DNA of 64,000 bases from Oxyruncus cristatus (GCA_013399855.1 VXAY01005682.1:71558-135557), one strand, 5' to 3'. Counted from the first letter of the stretch, positions 11,401-26,000 are shown. The notes: generated by a model from the sequence alone, not told the origin. Program-made: numbers and translations.

Positions 11401-13829
11401 TCTATAGCTAGTAAAAGGTTAACAGGGATTTTCTTACAAGCAGAAGCCATGGGGCCAGGCAAGCAAACATGTCTTCTCTTTGAATCCCAGCCTGTCCTTG
11501 ACTGTTCGTGCCATGCAGTGACCTGTCTGCACCTGGCCAGAGACAAATCAGACTTCAAACTCTTACACAAGTTTGAAGTTACACCCACCCACTTCTTGAA
11601 ACAACTCAAATATGTAATTGCTCAACCTGGACACTCATTTCCCAGTGGCACTCACTCTCTATTTCAGTCTTCAGTTAAAAAGAAAAGGGTTTAAAGACAC
11701 TGAAAGACTTTCAAAGGTATTTGGTAGAGCTAAACAAAGTGACAGGAATACCAGTCCGTGTTTAGAAGCACACCATTTAATCTTTGTCATAATTCTACTA
11801 TTTCCTTTCACTAATTACTGCAGTAACTATGAATACATATGACTAATGCATTTTTATACTCAGGTATTTATCAAAAGCACATTTTGATGCTAGTCACAAC
11901 TCACATGTTGAGTGATGGAAGCCATTCATCAAGAGAAACTCTTCTGCTCTCCAAAAACAGAAGTATTAGCCAGTCAGGATAAATTTCAAACTCTGAGCCT
12001 AAGCAATTAATTCTTTTCACACAATAGAGAAAGTGAAACCTGAAGAGGCAGAGACGCCTTTCAAACCAATTCAAGAAACACACCTTGAATGAGTTTCTAC
12101 TCCTAGGAGAAAGAAAATCTGATAATTTTGAAACACACTAAAAATGAAAACAGCATATCTGAGATTTTTAAGATAGCAAATTTAGCACCTGATTTCAAAA
12201 CAAATTTGCGGCACCTGAATTTCAGCAGGTTATTGCTGATGAATTTCTGGAAAACCAGATTCCTCTGGAGCATGCTCCTAGCTTAGCACTCAAACAATTC
12301 TGGAGGGACACCCAAAGTTCTTGACTTCAATAGCAAAACCCCAGGCATCTCTCCCAAGGCTACATGTATCAGTTTGCTACTGCATACGGGGGGTTGAAGC
12401 ACACATTTTGTACTCTTAGATCACTTCTGTTTCTAAAAATTAAAATGTGATTGGTGGCCTCTGTAAAGCATCAGGTCTAAAGCCACACACTTGCCTGGGC
12501 GTTTTACCTTCATGTAAGACTCCAAGAGATTTCATTCAACAGAACTCTTTCAGAGCCTTTGGTTCTTTGATACCTCGAGTCACATACAGAGAACATCCTA
12601 CAAATGCTTCCCAAAAGAACTTCTGTTAATTTAGTGAGAAAACAAGTATTTTGGCAGAAGGGTTTACAGGAGTAATATACGACAAGAAGAAGCATTCCAC
12701 AAAGGTACCCAGCAAACACCAACCACCAGTTTAGTGAAATACAACCCACTGGTTTTAGCTCACCCACAAGAAATGAAGGAAAGAGTACAGAAAGAAAGAA
12801 TAAAGAGAGAGAGATAAGAGGAAGAGTAAAATGCCTTGACTCTGTGTAAGCACTGCTCAGAAATAACTAAAACACCCCTGTATTATCAATGCTGTTTTCA
12901 GCACAAATCCAAAACACAGGCCCATACTATCTACTATAAGGGAAATTAGCTTTATCCCAACCAAAACCAGCACAAAGAGAAATCAGCTTATGATCAGTTG
13001 TCTAAAAAGCCAGTGAGATCTAAGGGGTCAGAGATCAACAAAACAAAGCAGGTAGCAATTCTAGGGGGATAACACTCCCAGGACTCATAGAGAAAGCAGA
13101 AGGATCATCTTCAGAGGATCAGAATGCCCTTTAATCTCCATCCTTATCTGCCAACAGATGCAACAATCAGGAGCATCGTCCTAGGGAGGACAGAAAGAAA
13201 CTCTACCTAAGCAGAGTTTTTAAAAACAGAGTTTTTAAGAGGTGGCGGGCTGCATTAATCCTGTACCCCACACCCTCTAGAGCCAAGGCTGGGAGGGAGC
13301 TGCCTCCAGAGGCTCTCCAGCTCTGCCGCTGTCTGCCAAGCTCCTCACTGCTGGGCTGGAAACACCACCCAGTGCCAGCAGGGCTCAGCGGGCTCCTTGC
13401 TCCTGTTCACTAAGGTGCCCCAGGGACAGTCCAACACCAACTCCCCGTTTAGGGAAAAAAAAGGAAACATTCAGGTCCCAGTTCTCTGTTCCCTTGTGAC
13501 CCACGGTAGTTACCTTCTCCCCTGAAAGTCTGACCACCATTTACGCCAGCAGTGTTGTTCCGCTACACCACAAACCAAAGCCATGACATTCAGACCCAGA
13601 GAGTTCACAACCAGACTGCACATGTTTAATTAGCGGCAGATTCAAAGGTTACCCCCCAAGCTACAAAGCAGGAATTTTAGTACCACTGTATACTATAATT
13701 TTGATAATCTATTTAAATCTGTTTGAATCTTGGTAGAAATAAATGAAAATTATTAGAGAATATAAAATTCGTCTTATCTCTTGCTATGTAAGCTTACATA
13801 CCTCTGTGCTTTACTTTCAGAGAACAGGT
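8471..13829. other. Unique sequence without recognised gene
   Basis: No coding exon, RNA gene or interspersed repeat could be supported. The 161-codon plus frame at 8537-9022 is rich in Pro, Ser and Leu and looks like a composition-driven chance frame. Several overlapping frames near 10950-11350 on both strands show no recognisable domain. Confidence 0.45.
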
Positions 13830-13966
13830 CATGTTCAAGAAACAAGGCCATGTTGGACAGGGCTTTGAGCAATCTGGTCTAGTGGGAGGTGTCCCTACCT
13901 ATGGCAGGGGGATTGGAACTAGGTGATCTTTAAGGTCCCTTCCAACCCCAGCCATTCTATGATTCA
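13830..13966 (+). mobile_element. CR1 LINE, 3' end fragment
   Basis: A severely 5'-truncated CR1 copy. It contains the conserved 3' untranslated stretch (GACAGGGCTTTGAGCAATCT, TGATCTTTAAGGTCCCTTCC) and ends with CCATTCTATGATTC, the characteristic avian CR1 terminus. Only about 135 bases remain, so no protein is encoded. The plus orientation follows from the terminal motif lying at the right end. Confidence 0.93.
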
Positions 13967-16900
13967 TTGTAAGGATTGCACCAATTATATGTTTATTAAC
14001 CTGTACAGGTTGGGGGGGAGGTGGTCTCTCCTAGTCAAAAAGCAGTATACGTTTACAGTAATAACTTTCAGAGTGCTTCTGATTTACTGACAAGACCTAA
14101 TATTCATTTTATGTCCTTCAGCGTGAAGATGGAATGAAAAAAAAAGCTTTAAAGTACTGTTTAATAAACAATTACCTAGAAAACGATCTCCCAAGCCACG
14201 GGAGAACAACTCCCAGTGTCCAGTGTGGACACATGGAAGTAGTTATTCTCCAATTAGCAATTTCCCATGTAGAAATGTGAACCTGTAGCAAGAAGCTACT
14301 CCTGCCACTTTCTGAAAATCTCAGAGGGATGCTTGTATCAGGTAAACTACTGCAGTATATTTCTTTAACAATTTACTATGGCACCTTCCACATTGACATT
14401 ATCTAGGTCCCATTAACCTTTAGAAAAAAATTAAGTCCTCATTTCTACTCTCTTTGTATTCCAACTTAAGCCTTTCTCCCCTTCTCCCTCCATTTTTAAA
14501 TCTGCATCAATAGATTTCGCTCATAAGGCTTATTTATTCAGTGGGCAATTGAGGCTTTGCCCTCAAAACAGTTACAGCACATTCAATCTCTACCCATCTA
14601 CTGTAATGTTGAACCACTCAGAGATGCATCCCATGCTGTAAAACATTAATGAAGTAGAGTTTCACGTTAGTGGAAACTAAGGGGGAGAGAGGACAGGGGC
14701 AACAATTTTGAAGGTCAGTGCTCTCCACCTTTCTAAACTGTGGAGTAGTAGCAACATACCTTAAACTGCAAAATACACTACTGCTAGGGGAGAGGGGGAA
14801 AAAAACCCTGCACTATGGTGTAATTAGGAAAGAAAAATGCTCCTCAGAAGAAATGCCCTGCTGGCACCAGGGGAACCATGGGTGTAAAACCCATATGTGT
14901 TTGGACACCATCTGCCAAGATACTAAAAATCCAATTCCAGGCACAAAAAAGAAGCAAAACAAATTCAAGAACCTGCCGAGCACAAGGGATGTGAAATCCC
15001 AGCTCTAAGAGGCCAGGAAGAAAAGAGTTAACAGGATGAGAAATGTGTTTCTTGCTACACACGGTCATCCCCGTAAATGTCTACAGTTCTAAGAAGATAA
15101 GCTAGTTCGAAAAAGACAGCATATTTGTGCTTTTGAGAATCGGTACAATAGCTGGTTTTGAAGTACTTGCACTTACTGGCAGAAATTATTAACTGCATAC
15201 TCTTTTTCAGGAGAGGATGGAGTCATTATACAGAAATTATCTTAGTCCAGAAACACATCGAAGCGCTTATTCACGGTTGCTCCTGTTCTCTCTCTCATAA
15301 AGGTATGTTCCTCAGAGGCAGCTCTGCTCTGCTCCGCTCTTCAAACAAACGGTCAGGGTAGCGCACCACCAACATTCCTGATTTATACATAATTAAAACT
15401 GAGTCCAAGACAGCAAGCAATGGGCTTCAGGAAGCAGATGTGGCCTTGATGCAGCGCTCTCTTCCTCTTATTTGGGATTAAGGCAAGATTCTGATTAAAA
15501 TTTTCCTGTGAGTGCTAAAATCAGAGGATAAAATGTAAACAGCCCGTGTACAGGAACTGTTGCCTCTGAAAGACAGATAAACAACAGGATGTCTGTCTTG
15601 TATGGAGGCTTCTCTGAGCTGGAGGTTAGCTACACAGCTGTTTCCAAAGCAAGAAAGAGTAAGGAAACAAAAGATAATAAAACTTCAAAGAATAGATAGT
15701 TCCAAAAGAGCAGCAAAATGCCCCTGGCTCATGGGACATAAAGGGGGGAGAGGGGGCAGGGGAAAAAACACCACACCAAAACCAAACAACAACCCAACAA
15801 AAAAAACGAAACACCAACCACTGTCCAAGCCCTGCCAGTGCCCTGCTGCTCCATGGGGCTGTGCTCATGGACAGACAGCCTGTGACTGAGAAGCTACAGG
15901 CCCCTAAACACATCCTCACTGTACAACGTACAGGACACAGATGCATTTGCTAACAAGCCAGAGTAATTTTGTCCCATGCCTTTCTTATGAAGTTGTCTGC
16001 AGAACAGACGTTATTCTTCATTCTATTTCCATCCTAAATCTCCAGGGCCCGGGGGGGTTCTGCCCTTCCCTCTCCTACCCCCAGCCTTCTGCAACAGAAA
16101 TGGCTAAGAAAATAAACCTCATTCCTTAAACTGGTATTTAAGCAAGTATTTCAGAGAGAGAGGACTGTGTCTTAGTGAACTCCTGGGCTGTCGATAAGGC
16201 TTTTAATTAATCCATCACTAATTCACGTAACCTAAACAATCAGTTCAGCAAATGGCAACAGCACCCTCAGATAGAAGAGATAAAACAACAAGATCAGCTT
16301 ATTTGCTCATACTCCCCATGCCTGGAGAACCTGCTCTCCATCACCCCATGGGTGATACCCTAAGTAATACCTCCATGCTCCTTGAAAAAGAAGTGGCTAC
16401 CAGGCTTCATACAGAGATAGGCTCAACATTAGAGCAAGGGATTTGGTGCTAAACTGTGTCATCACTTTGAGTTTTAGCTATACTCAGAACCTCAGCTTTC
16501 TGGGCAGAGAGATAAATGGCTTTAAATGTTTCATCCAAATTCCCTCCCAGGCATACTAGGGCACATTTTGCTGGGGTCACCTCTCTTTTCAGCTATCTCA
16601 ACAAGAAACTGGATAGTTCAGTTGCCAGGTACAGTCTGCAGCAAATGACCATCATTATCATGTCAGAGCACCTTCTCTCTACTACTTTCATCAGCACATG
16701 AGTGGGTTTCTCCGAATTGTAGAGGAGCCAAGGCCCAGTACAGTGCAGAAAGCTGTTTCTCTTCGGAGTAGCCACAATATTTTTCTTTATTTCCAAGCAT
16801 TCTATCACTGCAGCAGGATCCTGCAGTGGTCAGGGGTGAAGTTCCAGACCATTGATGCAGGACTCTTTTGTGTTGCTATGAAGCAAGTGCTGTTGCTTTT

Positions 16901-18439
16901 TGAGCAGAATATCAGAACTACCTCACTCCTACCTCGTCTCAATCTGCAGAAGCAGCAGAATTCGGCCAACATAAGGCAGAAACCTTGAACTCACAGGGTC
17001 CTGATGCTGACATGTGTGCAAAACAAAGCCCCTTGCAATAAGTCATAAATGGGAGAACAGGATGGCACACATTCAAACTACTAGTAAGTTCCAGTGCAGT
17101 TTATAAGGCAGTGCTGTGGCTTGAGGAGCCAACTGTGAAGGGCTCTCACCCAAAGTTGGAATGTAGGGCAGAAAAGAACCATTTGGAGGAGAGGCACCAA
17201 TCCACTGGTAGTTCTGAGTAGCCAAAAAAGGGATATTTTGGACTATCAATCCAGTTCAGAGGCCACCTAATCTGCAAACACATACATACTTTGCTCTTGC
17301 AGAGAGAGCAGGGAAGTCACAAAACTATTTTAAATCTCACTTTGAAAGCCACAGCAGCCCTGCTTTATGACATGTTGCATGTCACCAATGTAACACACAG
17401 AAACCACGGCATAACCAAATTGTTTCAAACACAAGGCTTAGAAAGGCCATCTTCTTTCGCTGAAGATTCCTCTAGAGGAAAGATGCATCCAGGAACAGCA
17501 CTAGGATGGGCAGTTTTAGCTCTTGGATAGGGATGACACATTCTAGGACTGGGGCAGCACGGATCTGATCCATTCCTAGGACTGCCAAAACTGCCATAGA
17601 TTCTTGCTGTTCCCTGTCTAACCATGACTGAGAGAGGCTGAGAACCAAGTCTGTAAGAAGTGCTCTGCACAAAGCACTTTGGTTTTGGGATGGATTGAGA
17701 GCTGCTGTGATTGAAAGTGTTGTGTGGCTTCACACATACAGTTGATAATTTCAATTTCATACAGTTTCAGTTCATTTTCCAAGTAGTCAAATGTAAATTG
17801 TGTCCAGGGCTCTACTGCCATCCACCTCAAGAAGTCAGCAATATTTCCTTCAGCTGATGAAGGGCAATGAGCATCTTCATAATGCTCTTCCTCTTTGCCC
17901 TCTGCCTCACTTCTCTGGACCACTTGGACCTTGCAAAGTTTCCCCCTCTTCTCACTGAGTGCTGTAAGAACCCACTTGCATGTTATTTGGTACAAATTCC
18001 AGCAGATTTGGTGGACAGCCTTCATCTGGCTTATGTAGATTCTTAACAATCCCTTGGCCATTAAATTGGTGAAAAGGATGGGGTGAGTAGAGTTCAACAA
18101 TTCTGAAGGGGTGCCATCTCTTCTTCTCTGAGCCCCAAGAAAAGGCAAAGAAGTGGCCCCCAGAAGGCCACTGAGGTTCCTGGGGCTTGGACGTGGTGTT
18201 TCTTCAGCACAGGGAAGAGAAGGTTGGATGGGAAGTTGGAGATGAAGCCAGACCCTATGCTGTAGCGCACAAAGAACAGCAACAGATCAAGAAAAGACAA
18301 GAGTTACAGCCATTGCCCTGAAGAAGCAGAAAACTGCAGGTCTACCAGGAAGTGCTGGCCTTCAGCATTAAGGCCCTTTCTAGATGCTTCATTAGTTCTT
18401 TTCAAGAATGGACAATAAAAAAATATAGGGTTGTCTAGA
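13967..18439. other. Unique sequence with one A/C-rich tract
   Basis: No gene is recognised. An A/C-rich low-complexity run occurs at about 15767-15819. The 176-codon minus frame at 17618-18148 is the longest open frame in unique sequence here. It matches no family I know and lies within chance expectation; it is discussed under findings. Confidence 0.45.
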
Positions 18440-18593
18440 GACGTAGCGGATATCCCATCCCTGGAAGTGTTCAAGGCCAGATTGGATGGGGCTTTGAGCA
18501 ACCCGGTCTAGTGAAAGGTGACACAACATGGCAGGGGGTGGACCAGGTGATCTTTAAAGGTCCCTTCCAACCCAAGCCGTTCTATGAGTCTAT
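18440..18593 (+). mobile_element. CR1 LINE, 3' end fragment
   Basis: A 5'-truncated CR1 remnant. It reads ATCCCATCCCTGGAAGTGTT, GGATGGGGCTTTGAGCAACC and GGTCCCTTCCAACCCAAGCC, then ends GTTCTATGAGTCTATA, a mutated version of the CR1 terminal motif. About 150 bases with no coding capacity. Minus-strand frames that cross it (for example around 18508-18822) are therefore partly repeat-derived. Confidence 0.92.
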
Positions 18594-18887
18594 ACAGTAA
18601 GACTAATTTCCTTTTTGCCAAGAACTCACCCCACGGTGTCCTGTGGTACCAGCAGGCTGTAGGAGCCGGTGGATGGATGCAAGATAGGGCACTGTGCTCA
18701 GTACACTCTGCACTTCTTGTACTCACATTCACCACCACTATCTTGTCCTGTGGCAGGGAGCTGGTGAGAGATGAAGCTTCAACTCGCTTCATAATACTGC
18801 AATAGAAAAAATCCCACTTCATGTGCCAAATCCTGTTTCAACCAGACATGGGAAGTTGGTTGTCTGTGTGTGAGATCCACAAAACTT

Positions 18888-18931
18888 GGTAAACAAGCTA
18901 CCTTGCCTTGGCAAACAAGCTACCTTGCCTG
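18888..18931. repeat. 22-base tandem duplication
   Basis: Two adjacent copies of a 22-base unit (18888-18909 and 18910-18931). They share the core AAACAAGCTACCTTGCCT and differ at two positions, the third base (T or C) and the last (T or G). Confidence 0.9.
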
Positions 18932-21855
18932 TTCATCAAAATAGAAGTGGCACAAGGACCAGAGTTAGGGAAGCAACCATCTCTGTGTGGGATCCACAGC
19001 CACAAATCCCTTACTCAAGTCAGACCGTCTCCCCCATTTATTGGGCATGCAAGAACCGTATCTTCTTTCTTTCTCTGAGGGAACCAAGGTCACATCTCCA
19101 GTCGGGTACAGGATGTTATGGCCTTGCAGCTCTTTTCCACTGCCCCAGGGTTTGCTTCACTTTTGTGAAATAGTTGCAGGAACGCTCCTCTAAACCTTCT
19201 CTCTCCTGAGAGACTGCCTGTATTCTTGTGTGCTCACAGCAGCAAACACTAAGAGAAGAACTCCACCTTCAAAAAAAAAAACACACCTCTAAAGTAAATC
19301 ATGTCTGTAATTAAAGTGTCCAGACAAACACTGTTCTTGATTTAATGAAATACCAATGACTACATATTTGCCTGTGCACACAACCTTTGCAGATGCAACC
19401 TGTAGTTCTTCTCAGTTGATTGCACACTGCTTGCTGCTTGGCTTTTTGCATCTGGAACTCAGAACAAAGATCATTTCAAATGAGACCAGGTGGCCCTGTT
19501 GCAGGGTAGAAAGCATCAGAGGGCTATTGCATGTATCTGCCTACAGTGCTTCCTACCATTCCTGCTTTTACCCATATTGGATTTTTTTTCCCTCGTTTTC
19601 TCACTTCTGTTATTAATCCTCAAACTAAAGCGTCAGCGATAAAGATTGAATGATCTCTCTTCTCACAGACTTTAGCTAGCACTTCCCTCTATCCAGGAGC
19701 CAGCCCTTGCTGTGGTCACCAAGGATGGGATACACAGAGCTTCAGTTCCTCTCTCATGGGGAGAGCAAACCCAAGCCTGACGCCTGGTGATTGCAGTCCT
19801 TTCTAGGGAGGATGGGAGACCTGTGGCCTGTTTCCATACCCTCACCCGTTCATCAGTAAGCATACTGACAAATGTGACCCAAGGCTTTCCTTTCTCTAGG
19901 TAGCACCTGAATGATTCAGTTATGTGGTGATTCTCTTGCTGTTTCGAGCAACTGGTACTCAAGCATCCTGTAGAAAGAGCTCTTTTTGTCAAGAGAGGGA
20001 AAATGAGACTTCTTATGGCTAGGTTCACTTAGAAGTGGAAAACATGCATTCAGAGTCCACCAGCAGAAAGAAAATTAAATCCTAGGACTGTCTCCTCTGG
20101 CTGAATGCTCTACCTGCTGTGTACTGCAAGGGCAGGCAGAAGAATTTCTGTACCATACACATGATCGCCCAAATGCAGTGTCTGTTTTGTTATCAGCCAC
20201 TTACCAAATAAAGCTTTTCTGGTGCTGAGAAAATGGCCAAAATAATCTCTGGACCAAAGGGAAAAACATCACTGCAATTATAATGAAGTGTTACCAGCCC
20301 AGGTAGTGAAACTACTGGAGGCTGCAATAGACAATACTAAAGCACAAACCTTATTGCCAGATATATGAGAACAAAGGGCCAGCACTGGAAATAGAGTCAT
20401 TTTTAATACTGAAAAAAAAAAATCTGGTGTGTTCACTACAGACATCAGCAGAGGCCTGGTCCAGTTAGTTGTCTCCTAACTCAGCTGCATCAAGGATCAG
20501 TCCTTGTGGCCATTGTCTCTACCCTGTAAAGGTGCAAACAGAAAGACTTCCAGACTTGCTAACATACGCAGAAATAATTGCTTCAGAGACCCTAGATCAT
20601 GCAAACAAATACATCCAATTTAGTATCTGCTTTTCTTGTTTGTGAGCACAAAAAAAAAATTATCTCAGGGTTTTACATTCAATCATGCTAGGTATGGAGA
20701 AGATTTTTAATGAAGTTATGGCAGGTAAAACTATGCTTCCCATATTTACAGATCTACAATGCAAGTTCCCTAAATCAGCACACTGGCAACATACAGCCAT
20801 AAAACACACCATCAGCACAGAGGCAACAAATTACCAATCTGCTTGTATGAATCTCCACCTTGGCTTTCTAATTTCAGCCAGGTGTTTGGGTGGTTTGGTG
20901 GGGCTGGTGGGTTTTTTGTTTGTTTATTTTTTTAAACACTTTCGGGGGTTTTTGTACAGTATATTGATTAAACATATCAAGAAATTAATCTTGTCATTTC
21001 ATGAATGCTCTTAGGTGAACTGCAGTATAAATTCTTTTCAACTAGAAAACAAAAAGATACTTTTATCCCCACAGTATCTACCCAGTAAGTTCTGTTCTAG
21101 GGTCACAGGCTTCAGTGCATAAAGACTGAAGAACAATGCTTATTGTGTACTGAATTCAAATTGCTTTCAAGTCTTGGAGGAAAGCTTTGATGCACACACA
21201 TGCTTAGTCATCTCCTCTCAAATCATAACACTGCTTTGCCACTGGCTTATTTACCTACTTCCAAAAATACTACTAACAGGGAAATTCAAGTTCCCTTAGT
21301 AAATGACCCTGGAACGTTATGGGTATGTCCATATCACATGCAGAATAAACCTGCTTCTTACAGCCCTAACTGCATAGATCAGCTCTGCAAAGCCATTATT
21401 TGCCAACCTTTAAAACACATCTGTTCCAACACAACTTTTGTATAGTTGTTTCTATTATACAATGTCAGCTCATTAAAAGCAATGACTACACTTCACCAAT
21501 AACCTGCAATTTAAAGGTTTTACACATATATTTTACACAGCAAAAAGGCATCTCCGGGAAAGAGCTCACAACCAATTCCCTCTTTAACCCTCTTATGCTG
21601 CACACAGAGCAACAATCATGAGAAGGCAACAACCTGTGTCCCATGCAACTGGTCTAGAGTCATGATAAAACTGGCAGCTGAGCCCAGCTTCAAAGAAGTG
21701 TACCCAAGCTCCTCCTCTCCCCAGCAGTATTAAAATCTCATTCTCACCAGGTCATACATAATTAATATCACTCTTGTTCTCCTTTTCCCCACCACATCTA
21801 TCACTCTTGCACAACAGTAAGAGGCTACTTTAACATTCAGCTTCTCTGCAGCAGC

Positions 21856-21893
21856 AGTTCCACCTTCTGGTGGAAGTTCCACCTTCTAGTAAA
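21856..21893. repeat. 19-base tandem duplication
   Basis: Two adjacent copies of a 19-base unit that share AGTTCCACCTTCT and differ at a few positions at the right end. Confidence 0.85.
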
Positions 21894-22990
21894 AGGCAAA
21901 CCTTCCTACAGAAATTCCTCTTCCCACACCATGCAGCCACTACTGTGGATTTTCTGTCTTCCCTTTTAAAGAAGACTATCTAGCTGCTTAAATAAAGACT
22001 ACAAAAAACTCGTTCTCTGCTGGAGTAATTTGATGGTAGAGGAGAGAAGAGGGTAATCAAAAGAAAAGGATGTGATGGCATGGGCTGTCAGCTCCATGCT
22101 TTAGCATCATGCACATCTCCAGCTTCACCTGCTCTGCTCCCTATGGCCACGCAGCAACCACTGTACCTCAAACACTATAGTCCATATTGAATATGGCCTC
22201 AGACCCTTCAGTACTAAAATGTCCCTTCAGTTCAGCCTGTTCTGCCTCACAAGTAATATTGGCATCTGCGTGGACTCAAAGCTACGTGTTTTGTCTGAGT
22301 ATGCTACGGAAGGTCTTGTGTTCTTGTTCTTCCTAACTCTGGGACTTGGTAGGAATCAGGCACCCACCCCATATTCTTTTAATTATGGGTGATATGAATT
22401 GTCTTCAATAAACATAAGCCTTGCAGCATGTTATTGCTCATATATTTCATTGTTGCGGCCAAAATAGTGAAAAAAACAAAGATTCTCTTTACCTTGCTGT
22501 GATTGTAATAAGATGAAGAATGTAATAATAGTGAAAAGGATTTCAAGTGTGGATGTGAACTACAGCAGCTTGTATTTGTATTGAACAGCCTTGTAGTCCC
22601 AACATGTAACTGTCTGGAAATTAAACTGCAAGGGGAAAAAAAAAAATCTAAAGCCATTTCTGCTATATTAGCAAATTTTGTAATAGGATCAAAGAGCAAA
22701 CATGAAGGATAACATGGAAAAATAAACTTTCAGACACAAAACAGGCAACGCATGGAGGCTGTGAAAATGCCATAAAGAGAGCTCACATCGATAAGCTGTT
22801 ATACATTCCTGTGCTTTGTCCATGTGCTTATGGTGGGGTTATCAGAATCTGCGTTTCTATCGTGCTCCCTGTGAACCACTTTCTTCCCTCCATGGATTAT
22901 ATACTGAGAAATTGAATATCATTTCATATACAAACAACTTATTTCACATGTTATGCACTAAAGCTCACATCTTTCTTTAAAATAAATTAA

Positions 22991-23018
22991 CAAACAAAAC
23001 AACAACAACAACAACCAA
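22991..23018. repeat. (CAA)n simple repeat
   Basis: A short interrupted CAA/CAAA microsatellite. Confidence 0.85.
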
Positions 23019-23058
23019 GAGATACTAGGATTATCTTTGAGAACCACTGAAAGAAGCT

Positions 23059-23085
23059 AAAAAAAAAAATAAATAAATAAAAAAC
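23059..23085. repeat. A-rich (AAAT)n simple repeat
   Basis: An A run followed by three AAAT units and another A run. Confidence 0.8.
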
Positions 23086-26000
23086 CAGTCAGGCTGCAGG
23101 CTGAGCAGGAAGAGATGTCTGCCCCGACGGCTCATGCAGTTTCTACAGCCAGAACCCACCGTTGCTGGACTAGGAAGCCAGACACAAGGGCTGGCAAAGT
23201 TAATCTAGATCATTTTTATGAGCTTTCACAATATTATTGCCCAGAAACTGTCCTGATAGTTCAGCAATGTGAACGGATATTTGTAGAAGAAAAAAAGAGC
23301 ACAGTCCAGTATATTTGTGGGAGGAGGAACTTCAATGCAGACAGACAGAGAAAAACATGGAGAATCCAGGTGCTGCCACACAGAAATACTGCAAGTTCTT
23401 TCTACAGGGTCTAGAAGATAACTTTGCAAGTACCCAAATCAAATAAAGGAGCCAGGAAATATTTCCAAGGGAATGGGAGGGAAGACAGAACAAGAAGCTC
23501 TTCCAGAGCACGCTTTGGCACATCTAAGCTGGACTCTTGCTCTGACTTACTTTTTGCAGCAGCCTCTCTCTGCCCTCTTTGGTTCCTCCCTCCCTATTAT
23601 CTGCAGAGGACAATGTCTGCCTCCCACCTGAGGTGCCCAAATTTTGGGGCTCAAAAGCTGGCTTCACCCTTGCCTCACAATTCCAGTAACTTGCAAGACT
23701 CCCTTGCATCAAACAACAGATATGACAGACGCACTGAAAGTATAGTGTAGTTCCCTTCCCTAAGTGAAACAGCACATCTAAAATCAATTTGGATATGAAG
23801 AGTTTTCACCACTTTTCTTAAAAGAAAAAGATCAGTTCAGGCTTCAGTGGGTCTCTAGTTTAAAGTATAGTCACCAATTTCCATGGGCATTGAAAGAGAA
23901 CTATAATACCTGGAAAAGAAGCATGGATTTACCTTTTTTTTTTTAATAAACATCTCATGAGGAGGAAGAAAAGGGGTTTTTTTATTTTATTTTACAGGTT
24001 CACAAGCAATTGGCAATTCTTTTTCTGGGTTCCATAGGCATGCAGAATACCTGGTAATAAAAACAGACCTAGAAACAAAGGCACTCTGTTACAAACCAGT
24101 CCCAGACAAGGGAAGCATCTCCCTAGTGATGTATTTCTCTTAGGAGTGAGAGCAGTCGTGTCCTGGCTTTATGGCAGCACAAGTGAGGAAGGAGTGCAAA
24201 ATCCCATGTGGCATCCTAAGAAACGTGGTTCCTTCCCTTATTCAGTTGCCATGGTGTTAGGAGTTACTTCAATTGTGGGCAACTTCAAAGGCAGCTTGGT
24301 GCAAACAGTGGACTGGCCTTCCAAAGAAATTCAGATATAAACAAACACTGGTCACAACCTCCACATCTTTTCTAGCTCTCTCCAAAGCTAAATTATAAAG
24401 GTGTTCATCTGAGATCCTGAGTTCAAGATCTGGTCTTGGGCTATTCTTAAAAGAGAAGGAGCAATGTTGTGGCTGCATCATCCTCGGTATTTCCTCGGGC
24501 TCAAAACTCCTGGCAGCTTTCTCCTTACATTTCATTAACCCTACCACACTTGGTGGAGTCTCTCCCTTAACTTCACTGGTCTTGATTGCTTTCCTGGGCT
24601 GTAATCCATCTTTCAGGTTTGCCTTTTCCTCCTTTCAATTGAGAACAGAATGTTTTCTCTGCCTACCTCAAGCTCCAGAACCAGACCCCCTCAAACACAC
24701 ACGATCCCATCTCATTTACAAATGGTATTTTATACATACTATCAGAAAAGTGGGTGCCCCAGGCTGGCAAGAGGAAAGATATGAATGCCCAATGCAAGTG
24801 AAAGGAGAGAGCAGCTGCTTGCAGCAAGATACAGGAGCCCTGATGGATGTCAGCTCCTGGGGAAAACCACAAGGACACTCTCGCCATGGAGACAGAAGCT
24901 GACTGAGCAAACAAGCCAAGGGCAACTTCACATGGACATTTGTGCCTGGTGACACACAGAACAGCAGACCATCTCAGCTCCTGAAGGACCATTGGAGGCA
25001 GGATACAGAGGGACAACTTATGGTATTATAAAGATCTCACCACTTGGACACACTCCTTTCCAAAGCCTGCGGCTGAATTTAGGACCACCAACTCTCTACT
25101 TTCCTCTACTGGAAATAAATGAGAAACCTACTGGGAGGAAGGTAGTATATTTTATCTTTCTTTAATTGGAGTCAAATAGAGCAATTCAATATCCTGTTTG
25201 TTATTCAAACATCTCTTTAGTCACAACATGACCATAGGGGCAAGAACCTCCAGATACAACAGCTTGTACCTTGTTTTGGTTTAGGGATTTTATATGTTTT
25301 GGGGTTTTTTTTAATTTTTGGAAATTCTCTCCAGATCAACAGTCTTAAATGGGCATCTGAGCTGAAAGTCCAACACTAAAAGATGGCAAAGCCCCTTAGT
25401 GCGTATGCATGATACCACAACTGTTACTATATCAATATCTCTTTTCAACCAAGCTCCTGTGTAACTAAGGAGCAGCTCCACTCTCTTGCTAACTAGATTT
25501 AGAAACTGGTTAATGAATGGGGGAGTAGATTCATGTGAGCCCTGCTTAGGTACCCACGTGACAGAGGAATGGTCAAACACACTTGCTAGGTGCTACATTT
25601 TCAGTGCAATTTCTAACTTATAACACTGTTGACATCCTAAGCTCAGCACCCTGACATGGCAAAATAACGACGGCCCGTGAGTGTCCTGGGTGCGAAACAG
25701 GACCGTGTTGTTTCACTGAAGACACATACAACAGCATTTGTGCAACTCTTTCTCCAGCATCTTAGGATAAGATGAAAATTTATTTTCACTAGGGCACTTA
25801 CAAGCAACACAGGAAGGCCTTGAATTACAACTGAAGGAGGAAAACAAAAAGGAATATTAAATAAATTACTCATCCATTCAGTAGGACAAACATTTACATT
25901 AGAACATGACTAGTACACAAACATTTCATGATGCACGTGAGGTCTGAGAAGACAAAGCTTCCTCCCTTTAGCATTCTTGGCTTTTGCAACCTCAGTATTC

